The notes: generated by a model not told the origin, from the sequence alone. DNA of 64,000 bases from DATLNF01 sp963765815 (GCA_963765815.1 CAVXXT010000007.1:496001-560000); one strand, 5' to 3'. Numbered from the stretch's first letter, positions 33,368 through 47,650 are shown. Program-made: numbers and translations.

Positions 33368-34051
33368 ATGACCAACGGAGCGAGCTCGCGCGGTCTGGGG
33401 ATCGCAGTGATCGCGACGCCGCTGCTGTGGCTCGGCGCGGAGCTGTTCTCGCCGCAGCTCAGCAACGACGCCGGCACGCAGCTCGACGCCATCGCCGAGA
33501 GCCCGCAGCGCTGGTACTGGTACACGGTGCTGCTCGTCGCCGGGCTCATCACCCTCGTGCCGACGGCGCTCGGCCTGGGGCGGCTGGCGACGTCGGGGTC
33601 CCGTCGCGTCGCCCGGGTCGGCGCGCTGCTCATGGCCTTCAGCGCGATCGTCGCCGTCGCCGACGCGATGACGCAGCTCGTGACCTGGCAGATGGTCGCC
33701 GACGGCGCCGACCGCGCGCAGATGGCCGCCCTGCTCGACCGGTATGACAACTCACCGGGGGCGGCGATCTTCTTCCTGCCTGGCGGCCTCGCCTACATGG
33801 TGGCGACCGTGCTGCTCACGATCGCGCTCGTACGGACGCAGGACGTCCCGAGCTGGACGGGCGTCACCCTCGGCCTCGGGCTGCTCGTCAATCTGGCCGG
33901 GTTCATGGGCTCGAGCGTCGCGCTGATCGCGATCGGCGCCGTGGTGATGATCCCGGCGAGCGCGGTGCTCGGCCGGCGGCTGCTCACCGCGGATCCGGCG
34001 CCGGTCGTGTGGGCCGGGACGGCGAAGGGCATGGCGAACGCACAGGGATGA
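33368..34051 (+). CDS. Multi-pass membrane protein, unknown function
   Basis: The 227-residue protein follows AAAGGAGG and has six predicted helices (near 11-27, 55-75, 82-105, 140-160, 168-186 and 190-210). The extracellular loop after TM1 is polar (SPQLSNDAGTQLDAIAESPQRWYWY). It resembles DUF4386-like small membrane proteins only in layout. Divergent from the NarL-type system, it may be its target. The 152-bp upstream region holds CCTCCTCA...GAGGAGGAGG, a weak inverted repeat. Confidence 0.6.
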   Translation: MTNGASSRGLGIAVIATPLLWLGAELFSPQLSNDAGTQLDAIAESPQRWYWYTVLLVAGLITLVPTALGLGRLATSGSRRVARVGALLMAFSAIVAVADAMTQLVTWQMVADGADRAQMAALLDRYDNSPGAAIFFLPGGLAYMVATVLLTIALVRTQDVPSWTGVTLGLGLLVNLAGFMGSSVALIAIGAVVMIPASAVLGRRLLTADPAPVVWAGTAKGMANAQG

Positions 34052-34258
34052 GGATGGGCCCGAGCCGAGTCCGGGTCGCTCTACAACGGGAGCAACCACC
34101 GCGTCCCGTTCTTCCTGCAGACCGCGACGTACGACGACCGGCAGAGCCCGCGGCTCGAGGGCGCGGACAACCTCACCTACGCCGATGCCTGGCACAGCGA
34201 CCTGCGGGTGCGTCCGGACATCGTCGCGACGTACCTGGAGTTCCTCTCGAGGAGAGCC
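34052..34258 (+). pseudogene. Remnant of an unidentified gene
   Basis: Directly after the stop of the membrane protein, an open frame without a usable start reads ...SGSLYNGSNHRVPFF, LQTATYDDRQSPRLE and ADAWHSDLRVRPDIVATYLEFLSR. It looks like real protein sequence (a C-terminal fragment) but has no N-terminal part, and only a late GTG at 34208. I do not recognise the family. It is probably the end of a gene truncated by deletion. Confidence 0.4.
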
Positions 34259-34309
34259 GCACAGCGCCGTAGAGTCGCGGGCGATCAGCCACGACAGGAG
34301 GAGCGCGGC

Positions 34310-34546
34310 ATGAAGACCATGACCTGCAAGCAGCTCGGCGGCGCGTGCGACCTCGCGCACTCCGGTGACACGGCCGACGACGTCATCAAGGCGCAGGACG
34401 CTCACCTGAAGGAGATCGTCGCCGGCGGGGACGCCGCGCACGAAGGGGCGCTGAACGAGATGCAGGGCCGGTGGCAGGACCCGGCCGCGGGCATGGGCTG
34501 GTACGAGCAGGTCCAGAAGGAGTTCAAGGCGCTGCCCGAGAGCTGA
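34310..34546 (+). CDS. DUF1059-family small protein
   Basis: ATG 34310 follows AGGAGGAGC. The 78-residue protein MKTMTCKQLGGACDLAHSGD contains two Cys (C6, C13) and His17 in the family pattern M-x-C-x-x-L-G-x-x-C-x-x-x-x-x-G, followed by an amphipathic helical region. DUF1059 proteins are small and possibly metal-binding; function is unproven. Confidence 0.8.
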   Translation: MKTMTCKQLGGACDLAHSGDTADDVIKAQDAHLKEIVAGGDAAHEGALNEMQGRWQDPAAGMGWYEQVQKEFKALPES

Positions 34547-34591
34547 GCCTCGTCGGCTGCAGTACCGCCGAACGCCCTAAAGTCTCCGGGT

Positions 34592-34680
34592 GGAGGGCTC
34601 GCCTAGTGGCCTATGGCGGCGGTCTTGAAAATCGCTATGGCGCGGAAGCGTCATCGTGGGTTCGAATCCCACGCCCTCCG
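34592..34680 (+). tRNA. tRNA-Ser(TGA)
   Basis: GGAGGGC (34592-34598) pairs with GCCCTCC (34673-34679), discriminator G; CCA is not encoded. Anticodon stem GCGGT/ATCGC with loop CTTGAAA gives anticodon TGA (34626-34628). A long variable arm (tatggcgcggaagcgtca) and T loop TTCGAAT support tRNA-Ser. Confidence 0.95.
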
Positions 34681-34694
34681 CTCGCCGCCCGCCG

Positions 34695-35042
34695 CTACCA
34701 CTCGCGGGATCGCACATTGTTGGTGGGATCGACCGGACGCCCCTGCCCCCCTCGTTCAGTCCTCGACGTCCCGCCGTAGTACCAACGCGTTCCCAGCCGT
34801 CCGCCGCGGATCATGCTCACCGCGAGCACCGCGCCGAAGCCGAGAACGACCGCGGCGGCGAGCAGTGCCCCGCGCCGTTCGCCGTCGGACACCACGGCCG
34901 GGCCTGGTGTGCCCTCCAACTCCGGCGGCTCAGATTGCGCGGCGACCCGTCGGTCATTCGCGGGCGCCGCGAAGGCGGCCGGCGCTCCCACGCCCAGGGC
35001 GATCACGATCGCCAGCGCGGCCGATGCTGTGCGCCGTTCCAT
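34695..35042 (-). CDS. Small secreted/membrane protein, unknown function
   Basis: ATG 35042 follows GAGGGGGAG. The 115-residue protein has a signal peptide (ALAIVIALGVGAPAAFAA), a short extracellular linker, one membrane helix (GALLAAAVVLGFGAVLAVSMI) and a basic, glycine-rich cytoplasmic tail. It lies 14 bases after the Ycf48-like lipoprotein and is probably co-transcribed. Its end lies 14 bp from the tRNA-Ser 3' end. Confidence 0.6.
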   Translation of the reverse strand: MERRTASAALAIVIALGVGAPAAFAAPANDRRVAAQSEPPELEGTPGPAVVSDGERRGALLAAAVVLGFGAVLAVSMIRGGRLGTRWYYGGTSRTERGGQGRPVDPTNNVRSREW

Positions 35043-35056
35043 GACTCCCCCTCGCA

Positions 35057-36121
35057 TCAGAGCTGCACCCGACGCCAGGTGCGTCCGGCATCGGTGGTCA
35101 TGCTCAGCGATCCCTCGTGGTCGGCCGCAAGGCCATGCGTGTCGTCCTGGAAGCCCACGAGCCTGAACCCCTTCAGCGACACGGGACCGACGAGCGAGCG
35201 GGTCCACTCGCCGTTGACCAGCACGTACAGGTCGCGGTTCCAGGAGAAGACCCGACCGCGTACGACGGCGACGTCGTACGCCGCTTCGGGCGGGGCCGGG
35301 ATGGAACGCCACGTTGCACCCTCGTCCGACGACCGGTAGGCGCTGACGCCCCGGTACGGCTGCCCGAGCTCGCACACCATCACGATCGAGGCGTCGGTGG
35401 ACACCCCCAGCCCGGCCGACGGGACATAGGTCTCCTCCTCGTCCGGCGCGCACGGCAGCTTGCGGTTGGTCGCCTTCGACCCGCTCCGGTGCCAGACGTC
35501 CATCGACGCCCCCACCGGTCCGGCTCCCGAGGCGCCCAGCAGGTATGCCGTACCGCCGTGCACGTCGAGGCTCGCGCCGCGGTTCGGCGTGTGCCCGAGC
35601 TTGGTGAACGGCCCCCCGAGCGGCCCGCGCACGACCCACGGGTACGGCACCTCGCCGGCCAGCGCCCACACCGTCCCCGCCGCCACCTCGAGCGCGCGCA
35701 CCTGCGCCATCCCGGCGCGGCGCCAGGTCGCGGCGGCGTCGCGGGTGACCCAGAGGTCACCGCCGTCGGCCCACGCGAAGCCGACGGTGTCGTTGGCGAA
35801 GCGGACGCTGGTGGCGTCGTCCGGCGGCACCGGCGCCGTCGTCCAGCTGACGCCTCCGTCCGACGTCGCGCGCAGCCCGTCGGGGCCGATCGCCCAGCCG
35901 CGTGTGGTCGACACGAAGCTGACGTCGGTGACCAGGAAGGCAGGACCCGCACTGCGGCTCGGCGCGGCCGACCCGGTGCTGGACTCCGTCGTAGCGAGGG
36001 TGGGCGCGGACGTGACGCTAGGCGGCGCGGACGCCGAAGGCGACGGCAGATCTACCCGATCGGTCCCGCCGGAGGTGCAGGCGGGCAACGACGCCAGCAG
36101 GAGCACCGCGACGCGTCGCAT
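35057..36121 (-). CDS. Ycf48-like/BNR-repeat lipoprotein
   Basis: Start ATG 36121 (MRRVAVLLLASLPAC) gives a lipoprotein signal with lipobox LPAC, then a Ser/Pro/Thr-rich linker. The 354-residue protein has Asp-box repeats of a propeller: ATSDGGVSWTTAP, VTRDAAATWRRAG, SSDEGATWRSIP and MTTDAGRTWRRV, with WAIGPDGL and GFQDDTHGLAADHEG. This matches the Ycf48/sialidase-like propeller fold; the ligand is unknown. Expected to be anchored outside the membrane. Confidence 0.78.
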   Translation of the reverse strand: MRRVAVLLLASLPACTSGGTDRVDLPSPSASAPPSVTSAPTLATTESSTGSAAPSRSAGPAFLVTDVSFVSTTRGWAIGPDGLRATSDGGVSWTTAPVPPDDATSVRFANDTVGFAWADGGDLWVTRDAAATWRRAGMAQVRALEVAAGTVWALAGEVPYPWVVRGPLGGPFTKLGHTPNRGASLDVHGGTAYLLGASGAGPVGASMDVWHRSGSKATNRKLPCAPDEEETYVPSAGLGVSTDASIVMVCELGQPYRGVSAYRSSDEGATWRSIPAPPEAAYDVAVVRGRVFSWNRDLYVLVNGEWTRSLVGPVSLKGFRLVGFQDDTHGLAADHEGSLSMTTDAGRTWRRVQL

Positions 36122-36249
36122 GTTGCATGCATACACCCCTGGTTCGGCGTCGTCCGGGACGGCGTTCCCTGGTCGAAGCCGACCGGACCGCGACATCGAG
36201 TGTCTTCGGGCGTCATCCTCAGCAGGGGTTCATGACATTTGGGGGGCTC

Positions 36250-37101
36250 ATGAAGATGTCGACCGCACTGCGAACTGCCGTCTCGGCCGCCGTGTGCCTG
36301 GGGCTGTGGCTGCCTGCGAGCGCCGCACCGACCCCCGTTGCGGCCTGCCTGCCGCCGGCCGCGGCAGCAGGGAGCCTTGCCGACGCCTGTGCGGAGGTGC
36401 AGCCCGGCGGCCGGGTCAAGAACGAGAACTCGGCGGGGCCGTGCACGCTCAACTTCATGTTCAGCGGCAGCGACGGATCCCGCTACATCGCCACTGCCGG
36501 GCATTGCTTGTACGACGAGGACGCCGCGGAGCCCAAAGTGTGGAAGCGGGGCAAGGGGCCAGAAGCGCACGACGGCGACGGACGGCGGATCGGCGAGTAC
36601 GCGTTCTGGACAGAGCACTACGAGACCGGTCCCGCGCCGACGACCACGACGGCACGCGACATGGCGTTGATCCGACTCGATCCCAAGGTCGGCGCTTCGC
36701 CTCAACTGGTCCACTTCGGGGGCCCGACCGGGATGAACGCCGACGTCCCGACCACGCCGGTCATCCTGAACTCGGTGGGCAATGGCGAGGGACCCGGCTA
36801 CATCCAGGAGACGGGTACGACAGTCACGCCGGCGCGGACATTCATCGCTCTGGGTATGCCCGATCCCGAACTGCTCGGCGTCGTCGGCTACGCCGGTCCC
36901 GGCGACTCGGGCAGCCCCGTGACGAGCGATGACGGCCGAGCGGTGGGGCTGCTCGTCGGGATCACTCACGTGGGCGACGGTGGGTCGTCCGATGTCCCCG
37001 ACGTCGGCACGCTGCAGCTGGTCCGGCTCCCGCACATGATCGCGTTCGCGGAGAATGCGATGCGCATCAGGCTCACGTTGATGACTGCGGCCCTCCGATA
37101 G
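36250..37101 (+). CDS. Secreted trypsin-like serine protease (S1 family)
   Basis: Start ATG 36250 has GGGGGG upstream and gives a clean signal peptide (cleavage near ASAA-P). All three catalytic residues are visible in 283 residues: His85 in TAGHC, Asp137 in ARDMALI and Ser220 in GPGDSGSP. Cys residues at 33, 47, 65 and 86 could form disulfides. It probably cleaves extracellular proteins; specificity cannot be read. Convergent with osaB, 9 bases apart. Confidence 0.85.
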   Translation: MKMSTALRTAVSAAVCLGLWLPASAAPTPVAACLPPAAAAGSLADACAEVQPGGRVKNENSAGPCTLNFMFSGSDGSRYIATAGHCLYDEDAAEPKVWKRGKGPEAHDGDGRRIGEYAFWTEHYETGPAPTTTTARDMALIRLDPKVGASPQLVHFGGPTGMNADVPTTPVILNSVGNGEGPGYIQETGTTVTPARTFIALGMPDPELLGVVGYAGPGDSGSPVTSDDGRAVGLLVGITHVGDGGSSDVPDVGTLQLVRLPHMIAFAENAMRIRLTLMTAALR

Positions 37102-37110
37102 CCGCAGCCG

Positions 37111-37724
37111 CTACGCCGACGGTGGCTGAGGGAGCTCGGAGAGGACGACGTTCAGCTCGCGCGAGGCGCTGTCCAGCAGCTTGGCGATCTGGTCGGGCGG
37201 CGCGCTGGCGCACTGGTCGAGCGCCTCACGGACATGCTCGTCCGCACGGCGCAGCGAGCGGGCGAACGCTGAGGTGACGCCGGCGTCGACCTGGTTCTGC
37301 AGCCGGCGCGCCTGCTCGGCGAGCAGCCGGTTCTTCTCGAACAGGTCGATGAAGACGGCGACCTTCGCGCGAAGGACCCAGGGGTCGAACGGCTTGGAGA
37401 GGTAGTCGACCGCACCAGCGGCATAGCCGCGGAAGGTGTGACTGGGTTCTGAGCTGATTGCGGTGAGGAACACGATCGGGATGTGCCGCGTGCGCTCCCG
37501 CTGCTTGATGTGCGCCGCGGTCTCGAAGCCGTCCATCCCCGGCATCTGGACGTCGAGCAGGATCACCGCGAAGTCGTCGACGAGCAGGTGCTTGAGCGCC
37601 TCCTCGCCGGACTCCGCGGTGACCAGCTCCTGGTCGAGAGTCTGCAGGATCGCTTCGAGCGCGATGAGGTTCTCCGGCCGGTCGTCGACCAGCAGGATCT
37701 TCGCCTTGCGCCCGAAGGGACTCA

Positions 37725-37725
<1 letters not shown>
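37111..37725 (-). CDS. osaB: OsaB-like response regulator with C-terminal coiled coil
   Basis: Start GTG 37725 shares one base with the stop of the kinase gene. The 204-residue protein has a receiver domain (KILLVDDRPENLIALEAIL, phosphoacceptor in FAVILLDVQMPGMDGFE, Lys in YLSKPFDPWVLRAK) and, instead of a DNA-binding domain, a helical region (EKNRLLAEQARRLQNQVDAG, then VREALDQCASAPPDQIAKLL). This is the layout of OsaB, the osmotic-stress regulator of Streptomyces. The gene order with the HAMP-repeat hybrid kinase is also the same. Confidence 0.82.
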
Positions 37726-42854
<5,129 letters not shown>

Positions 42855-42995
42855 CTGGGGCTCCGTCGCGAGAGTTGCCGGGTGGGAAGACCGGGAACGG
42901 GGAACACCGCGAGACTCCAGCACGACGCAGAGCACCCCAGTGATGACTCTACCTACGGAGAGTGATCAGGCGAGGGGCCGAATGGGCGATGACGG

Positions 42996-43014
42996 TTAGG
43001 GTTGCCTAACCGCT
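42996..43014. promoter_or_regulatory. Possible DtxR/IdeR-type iron box upstream of osaC-like gene
   Basis: TTAGGGTTGCCTAACCGCT matches 14 of 19 positions of the IdeR/DtxR consensus TTAGGTTAGGCTAACCTAA. It lies inside a perfect hairpin CGGTTAGG-gttg-CCTAACCG (42993-43012), 20 bases before the phosphatase start. It could instead be an operator for another regulator. Confidence 0.4.
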
Positions 43015-43032
43015 CAGCAGCCGAGGAGACCA

Positions 43033-45192
43033 GTGCCAGAGGCGTGGCAGGAGGAGCTGACGCTCCGTCCTGAGGAGACGGCGCCCGGTCGTGCACGCCG
43101 GTTCGTCCGCCAGACGCTCGCCGCCCACGGCTGGGACGACGCGCTGGACAACGCCCTGCTGCTCACGACCGAGCTGATCACCAACGCCGTCGTCCACGCG
43201 GGCACGACAATCACGGTCACGGTGGGTGGAGACGCTAACGAGCTAGTGGTCCGGGTGCAGGACCACACGCCGGGTCGACTGGCCGGCGCCGCGCGCGCGC
43301 CCGACGAACTGCACGAAGGCGGCCGCGGCCTCTACCTGGTCGACACGCTCTCGACGACTTGGGGCACCGAGCACTCCGAGTCGGGCAAGGCGGTGTGGTT
43401 CCGGTTCCACCGCGCTCCGGTCGACCCGGGCGCGCCTGCCCTGACCCCGCACGCCGCCGACGCGGCTCGCGAGGTCGAGCGGCTGAGCAGGGTGGACCTC
43501 GACTGGCTGACCGCGGCCAGTTCGACGTCGCTCGCGCGCCTGACGCTCGACGAGTTCCTCGGCGAGGTCCTCTGGCGGGTGATGGAGACGATCGACGCAG
43601 AAGCCGGGCTGGTGGTGGTCGACGACGAGCACACCGGCGTACCCGCCTTGTGCGCCCACCACGGCATGAGCGCCGACACGGTGAAGGGGCAGTTCGACGA
43701 CGGCGAGCTCGCCGTGCGCAGGCCGACGATCCCCCGGTCCATCGAGGCCCAGGACGACGGCCTGCTCCTGGCCGACGGGTCCGGACGGCACGTGATCGCG
43801 GTCGAGCTCGCGCTGGACGGCACGGCGTTCGGGTGGGTCGAGCTGCGGGCCGGCGACGACCGGCGGTGGACGCGGGGGGACCTCGCACTTGCGCAGCTCG
43901 CGGCGGACCGGGTCGCGCTCGCCGTCGCAGGCACCCGGCTGCGCGAGGCAGACCAGCGGCGTCGTGGCTGGCTCGGCTTCCTCGCGGAGGCGAGCGAGCT
44001 GCTGGCCGGTTCACTCGACGTGCGGCTCACCCTCTCCCTCGTCGCGCAGCTAGTCCTGCCGACCTTGGCCGAGTGGTCCGCGGTGTACCTGCTCGACGAG
44101 CGCGGCGAGCCGCAGCTCGCGGCCGTCGGCCACGTCGACGAGCGGCTGTCGACGGAGCTCCGCGAGCGGCTCTCCGGAACCCCCGGCGACGAGGTCACCG
44201 CGGCCATCACGCGAGCCGTCCTCGAGCCCGGCCCGACCACGCTCGGCGTTCCCTCGGCAGAGATGTCCTTCATCGGCCGGGCCGCCGCGTCGCTGCAGCA
44301 CTCCGAGATCGTCGTACCGCTCAGCGCCCGCGGGCGCACCCTCGGCGCGCTGGTCCTCGGCCGGCCGGCCGGCCCCCGGCACAACGCGGAGGAGCACTCG
44401 CTCGCTGAGGACCTCGCCCGGCGCGCCGCCCTCGCCGTCGACAATGCCCGGCTGTACGGCGACCGCGCCGCCGTCGCACGCGCCCTGCAGGCCTGGCTGC
44501 TCCCCGCGGAGCTGCCCACGACGGACGGCATCGAGTTCGCCGCGCGCTACCTCGCGGCCGGGGAGGGCAACGAGGTCGGCGGCGACTTCTACGACGTCTT
44601 CGCGCTCGGCGAGAACAGCTGGGGTCTCGCGGTCGGCGACGTCTGCGGCAAGGGCGCCGAGGCGGCTGCGGTCACCGGTCTCGTGCGCGACGTCATCCGA
44701 CTGCTCGTGCGCGAAGGTCATGTCGTCGGCGAGGTGCTGCAGCGGCTCAACCGGGCGATCCTCGAGCAGGGCGACCGCGGCCGATTCTGCACGGTCGCGG
44801 CAGGTCGGGTGGACCGGCACGGCGACGAGGTCGTGCTCACCGTCTGCTCCGCCGGACACCCGCTGCCGGTGCTCATGCGCGCGAGCGGGGATCTCGAGTT
44901 CGTCGGCCGGGCCGGCACTCTCGTGGGCGTCACGGACGAGTTCGAGGTGCACGAGCACACGGTGCGCCTGGGGCCGGGCGACGCCGTCGTCTTCTACACC
45001 GACGGGGTGACCGAGCGGCGCACGGCCAGCCGGATGTTCGGCGAGCTGCGCCTGCTCGACACCGTCGCGCTCTCCGCCGGTCGCAACGCCGCGGGGATCG
45101 CGTCCGACCTGGAGAGAGCGGTCGACGACTACACGTCCGAGCCGCTACGCGACGACCTCGCGATCCTCGTCGTACGCCGGCTTCCGGAGTAG
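43033..45192 (+). CDS. osaC: OsaC-like protein: RsbW-type kinase, GAF and PP2C phosphatase
   Basis: GTG 43033 follows GAGGAG. The 719-residue soluble protein begins with a HATPase_c_2 domain (LLLTTELITNAVVHAG, GGRGLYLVDTLSTTWG), then GAF-like sensor regions (about 155-310 and 320-480), and a C-terminal PP2C/SpoIIE phosphatase (GGDFYDVFALGENSWGLAVGDVCGKG, YTDGVTERR, DDLAILVVRRL). This is the domain order of OsaC of Streptomyces, which damps the sigma-B osmotic response and is encoded beside osaA. The divergent position next to osaAB supports the assignment; the promoter region holds a possible iron box. Confidence 0.72.
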   Translation: MPEAWQEELTLRPEETAPGRARRFVRQTLAAHGWDDALDNALLLTTELITNAVVHAGTTITVTVGGDANELVVRVQDHTPGRLAGAARAPDELHEGGRGLYLVDTLSTTWGTEHSESGKAVWFRFHRAPVDPGAPALTPHAADAAREVERLSRVDLDWLTAASSTSLARLTLDEFLGEVLWRVMETIDAEAGLVVVDDEHTGVPALCAHHGMSADTVKGQFDDGELAVRRPTIPRSIEAQDDGLLLADGSGRHVIAVELALDGTAFGWVELRAGDDRRWTRGDLALAQLAADRVALAVAGTRLREADQRRRGWLGFLAEASELLAGSLDVRLTLSLVAQLVLPTLAEWSAVYLLDERGEPQLAAVGHVDERLSTELRERLSGTPGDEVTAAITRAVLEPGPTTLGVPSAEMSFIGRAAASLQHSEIVVPLSARGRTLGALVLGRPAGPRHNAEEHSLAEDLARRAALAVDNARLYGDRAAVARALQAWLLPAELPTTDGIEFAARYLAAGEGNEVGGDFYDVFALGENSWGLAVGDVCGKGAEAAAVTGLVRDVIRLLVREGHVVGEVLQRLNRAILEQGDRGRFCTVAAGRVDRHGDEVVLTVCSAGHPLPVLMRASGDLEFVGRAGTLVGVTDEFEVHEHTVRLGPGDAVVFYTDGVTERRTASRMFGELRLLDTVALSAGRNAAGIASDLERAVDDYTSEPLRDDLAILVVRRLPE

Positions 45193-45196
45193 GCGC

Positions 45197-45991
45197 TCAG
45201 CTCAACGGGACCATCAGGGCGAGCTGCCTGCCCTGCGCGAGCAGGGACCCGGACCGGTCGTAGATGTCGCAGTCCTCCTCGATGAAGCCCTCGGCGGCAG
45301 TACGTGTCGCCACGTGGGCGAGGCACCAGTCGTCGTACGCCGGGGCCGGCCGGTTCCGCAGGTGCACGGTCAGGTCGATCGTCGGGTAGACGTGCGGCGG
45401 CACCTCGCGGAAGAACAGCGCCGGCGGGAGCGCGTCGGTCATCAGCGCGAGCAGCCCGTCGTCGAGCGGACGCGGCTCCCGGAGGCGCACCCAGACCCAC
45501 ATGTCCGAGGTCTGGGCGCTGAACATCGGCACCGGGTCGGTCGGGCGGTAGTCGAAGCGGTGCGCGATGGGCGGCATCACCGCCTCGGGGATCAGCGGCG
45601 CGGGCGTCGCGTCGACGTCAGGCAGGCCGGGCGGTGGCCGCAGGTCCTGGAAGGACAGCTCGGAGCGGCCGTGGCCGAGCGCGACCATCGACTGGGCGAG
45701 CAGGCGATCGCCCTGGTGCATGCGCACCGTCGTGTAGACGATGGATCGGCCAGCCCGGGTCACCTCGACGTGCAGCGTCACCGGGCCCGCGACGCCCACC
45801 TGCGGGAAGTGCGTCGTCATCGAGCGGGCGAGCCGGCCATCGGATTCCGGGACCAACTGCGCGGCGCGCATCAGCAGCGCGGCGAGGTAGCCGCCGTTGG
45901 GCGCGACGACGAACCACTGCGGGTCGAGGTCGGCGGTGAAGGAGTAGTCGTCACGACGGAACACCGCGGTGGCGGCGTCGTACTCGGTCAT
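45197..45991 (-). CDS. Acyl-CoA thioesterase, double hotdog (TesB-like)
   Basis: The 264-residue protein MTEYDAATAVFRRDDYSFTA contains DPQWFVVAPNGGYLAALLMRAAQ, near the hotdog helix, and an acyl-thioesterase C-terminal half (VWVRLREPRPLDDGLLALMTDALPPALF, then TIDLTVHLRNRPAPAYDDWCLAHVATRTAAEGFIEEDCDIYDRSG), typical of TesB-like thioesterases that hydrolyse acyl-CoA. It is divergent from a TetR gene 38 bp away, which probably represses it. Convergent with osaC, 4 bases apart. Confidence 0.85.
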   Translation of the reverse strand: MTEYDAATAVFRRDDYSFTADLDPQWFVVAPNGGYLAALLMRAAQLVPESDGRLARSMTTHFPQVGVAGPVTLHVEVTRAGRSIVYTTVRMHQGDRLLAQSMVALGHGRSELSFQDLRPPPGLPDVDATPAPLIPEAVMPPIAHRFDYRPTDPVPMFSAQTSDMWVWVRLREPRPLDDGLLALMTDALPPALFFREVPPHVYPTIDLTVHLRNRPAPAYDDWCLAHVATRTAAEGFIEEDCDIYDRSGSLLAQGRQLALMVPLS

Positions 45992-46029
45992 CACCGCTGA
46001 AGGCTACCGGCGCTGCGATACTCACCCGC

Positions 46030-46608
46030 GTGACCAGCGGACGGCAGCGCTACGACCAGGACTCCCTCCTGGTCGTCGCGACGCAGGTCTTCACCGAGCG
46101 CGGGTACGACGGCACCTCCATGGAGGACCTGGCGAAGGTCGCCGGCATCACCAAGTCGTCGATCTACCACCACGTCGAGAGCAAGGAGGCCATCCTCCGG
46201 ATCGGCCTCGACCGCGCGCTCGACGCGCTGTTCGCGGTGCTGTCCGAGGAGGGCGCCGCCACCGGTGCCGCTTTCGACCGGCTTCGCTACGTCGTACGCC
46301 GGACCGTCGAGGTCCTCGACGCAGAGCTGCCGTACGTCACGCTCCTCCTTCGCGTCCGCGGCAACACCGAGACCGAGCAGGTCGCGCTCGAGCGGCGGCG
46401 CACCTTCGACCGCGCCGTCCGCGACCTGTTCGCCCAGGCGATCGCCGACGGTGACCTGCGTCGCGACCTCGACCCGGCGCTCACCGAGCGCCTCGTCTTC
46501 GGGATGATCAACTCGTCGGTGGAGTGGTACCGACCGCGGTCGGAGACGACGGTCGACGACCTGGCAGACGCGGTGCTCGCCGTCGTCGACGGCCTCCGCG
46601 CTTCCTGA
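46030..46608 (+). CDS. TetR-family regulator
   Basis: The 192-residue protein has the TetR HTH (LLVVATQVFTERGYDGTSMEDLAKVAGITKSSIYHHVESKEAIL) and a helical ligand domain (AELPYVTLLLRVRGNTETEQVALERRRTFDRAVRDLF, with the LTER/VFGMINSSVEWYRP end seen in PaaR/KstR-like acyl-CoA sensors). The GTG start at 46030 lies 38 bp from the divergent thioesterase. An acyl-CoA ligand is plausible but unproven. Confidence 0.88.
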   Translation: MTSGRQRYDQDSLLVVATQVFTERGYDGTSMEDLAKVAGITKSSIYHHVESKEAILRIGLDRALDALFAVLSEEGAATGAAFDRLRYVVRRTVEVLDAELPYVTLLLRVRGNTETEQVALERRRTFDRAVRDLFAQAIADGDLRRDLDPALTERLVFGMINSSVEWYRPRSETTVDDLADAVLAVVDGLRAS

Positions 46609-46653
46609 CCTGCACCGCCCGCTCGGGCCCGGCACCCCGCGAGCCCGCTCGTT

Positions 46654-46709
46654 CCAAGATCCTGGCGTTCGCTGCTCGTTGTTGAGCGCAGTCAAAGCCA
46701 GGATCTTGG
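46654..46709. repeat. Palindromic repeat C, copy 1
   Basis: CCAAGATCCTGGC (46654-46666) and GCCAGGATCTTGG (46697-46709), perfect 13-bp arms. It overlaps the 3' end of the interrupted AbiEi-like gene and supplies its last codons and stop. An inverted copy lies at 47719-47772. Confidence 0.8.
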
Positions 46710-47650
46710 TCCGGCCAGAACGTGCGCCCAGGTCTCGTCGAGGTCGGCGTACATGTCGGCCGGCTCCTCGTGGTCGGCCCAGCCGTAGCGCACGCTCGCC
46801 CACCCGCCGCGCCGTAGTCGGCGGTCACTGACCCGATCGTGCCGGCGCTTGCGCTTGCTGACCCGGTGGATGTCGCCGTCCCAGTGCACGACCATCCCCC
46901 ACGGCGGCTCGACGGCACTGGGGCGCTTCAGCACGCAGTCGACCTCGCCCATGCCGTCGATGAGCACGACGCCGCAACTCGGCTTCGGCAGGCGCACCTC
47001 GGCCAGGTGACGATGACCGTTGCGGTGCAGCACGGAATCGACGCCGGTGTCGAGCGCAGCGACGATCTGCCGGACGTTGCCAGAGCCGTCGACTCCTTCC
47101 CGGCACCGCGAGAGGAGGCGCTCCCGACCGGCGGGCCGGCGGAACAGCTCGTCCTGCACATAGCTGAACACGTCGTCGCGGAGAGGTACGCGGCGACGTC
47201 GAGCACGGTGTCGACCGGAATCGTGGTGAGTCGGCCGTGGACGGTGGCGAACCTGCGCTGCTCCCAATCGCCGACGCGCCTGAGGTCAGCGCCGAGCAGT
47301 CCCGTCGCTCGCACGGAGTACGGCGCGATCAGCTGAGGCCGAAACGATGCGCGCGGCGGCGACGACCACCCATATGCGTCAGCCGCAGACAGAGCTGCGA
47401 CCGCGACAGCGCGCGGCTGCTCGGCGCGGCCGCCGTAGCGCACGCTCAGGTACGCCGCTGAGAGATCGCGCACATCGCTAGGCGGCGTGCCCGCAGCTCC
47501 GAGCACGCCGGGCTGAAGCGTCTCGAGCTCGACTCGCCGGGAGACCAGTTGCGAGCGCGTGATACCCAACGCGCGCGCCTGCTTCACGTGTGCCGCGCCG
47601 TCCTGTCGCGCCATCAGCGCGTAGAACCGCCGGAGTGCCTCGTCGCTCAC
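46692..47650 (-). pseudogene. AbiEi-antitoxin/DUF559-like protein gene broken by a frameshift
   Basis: From GTG 47650 the first frame reads EALRRFYALMARQDGAAHVKQ, then ARALGITRSQLVSRRVELETLQPGV, the winged-helix start of AbiEi-like proteins, to DTVLDVAAYLS. Coding then moves to another frame: RDDVFSYVQDELFRR, LLSRCREGVDGSGNVRQIVA, PWGMVVHWDGDIHRVSKRKRR, ending at 46692. The second half resembles the endonuclease-like C-terminus of such proteins. One missing base near 47195 explains the break. The two halves together give about 319 residues. The whole gene lies between inverted copies of repeat C. Confidence 0.72.
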
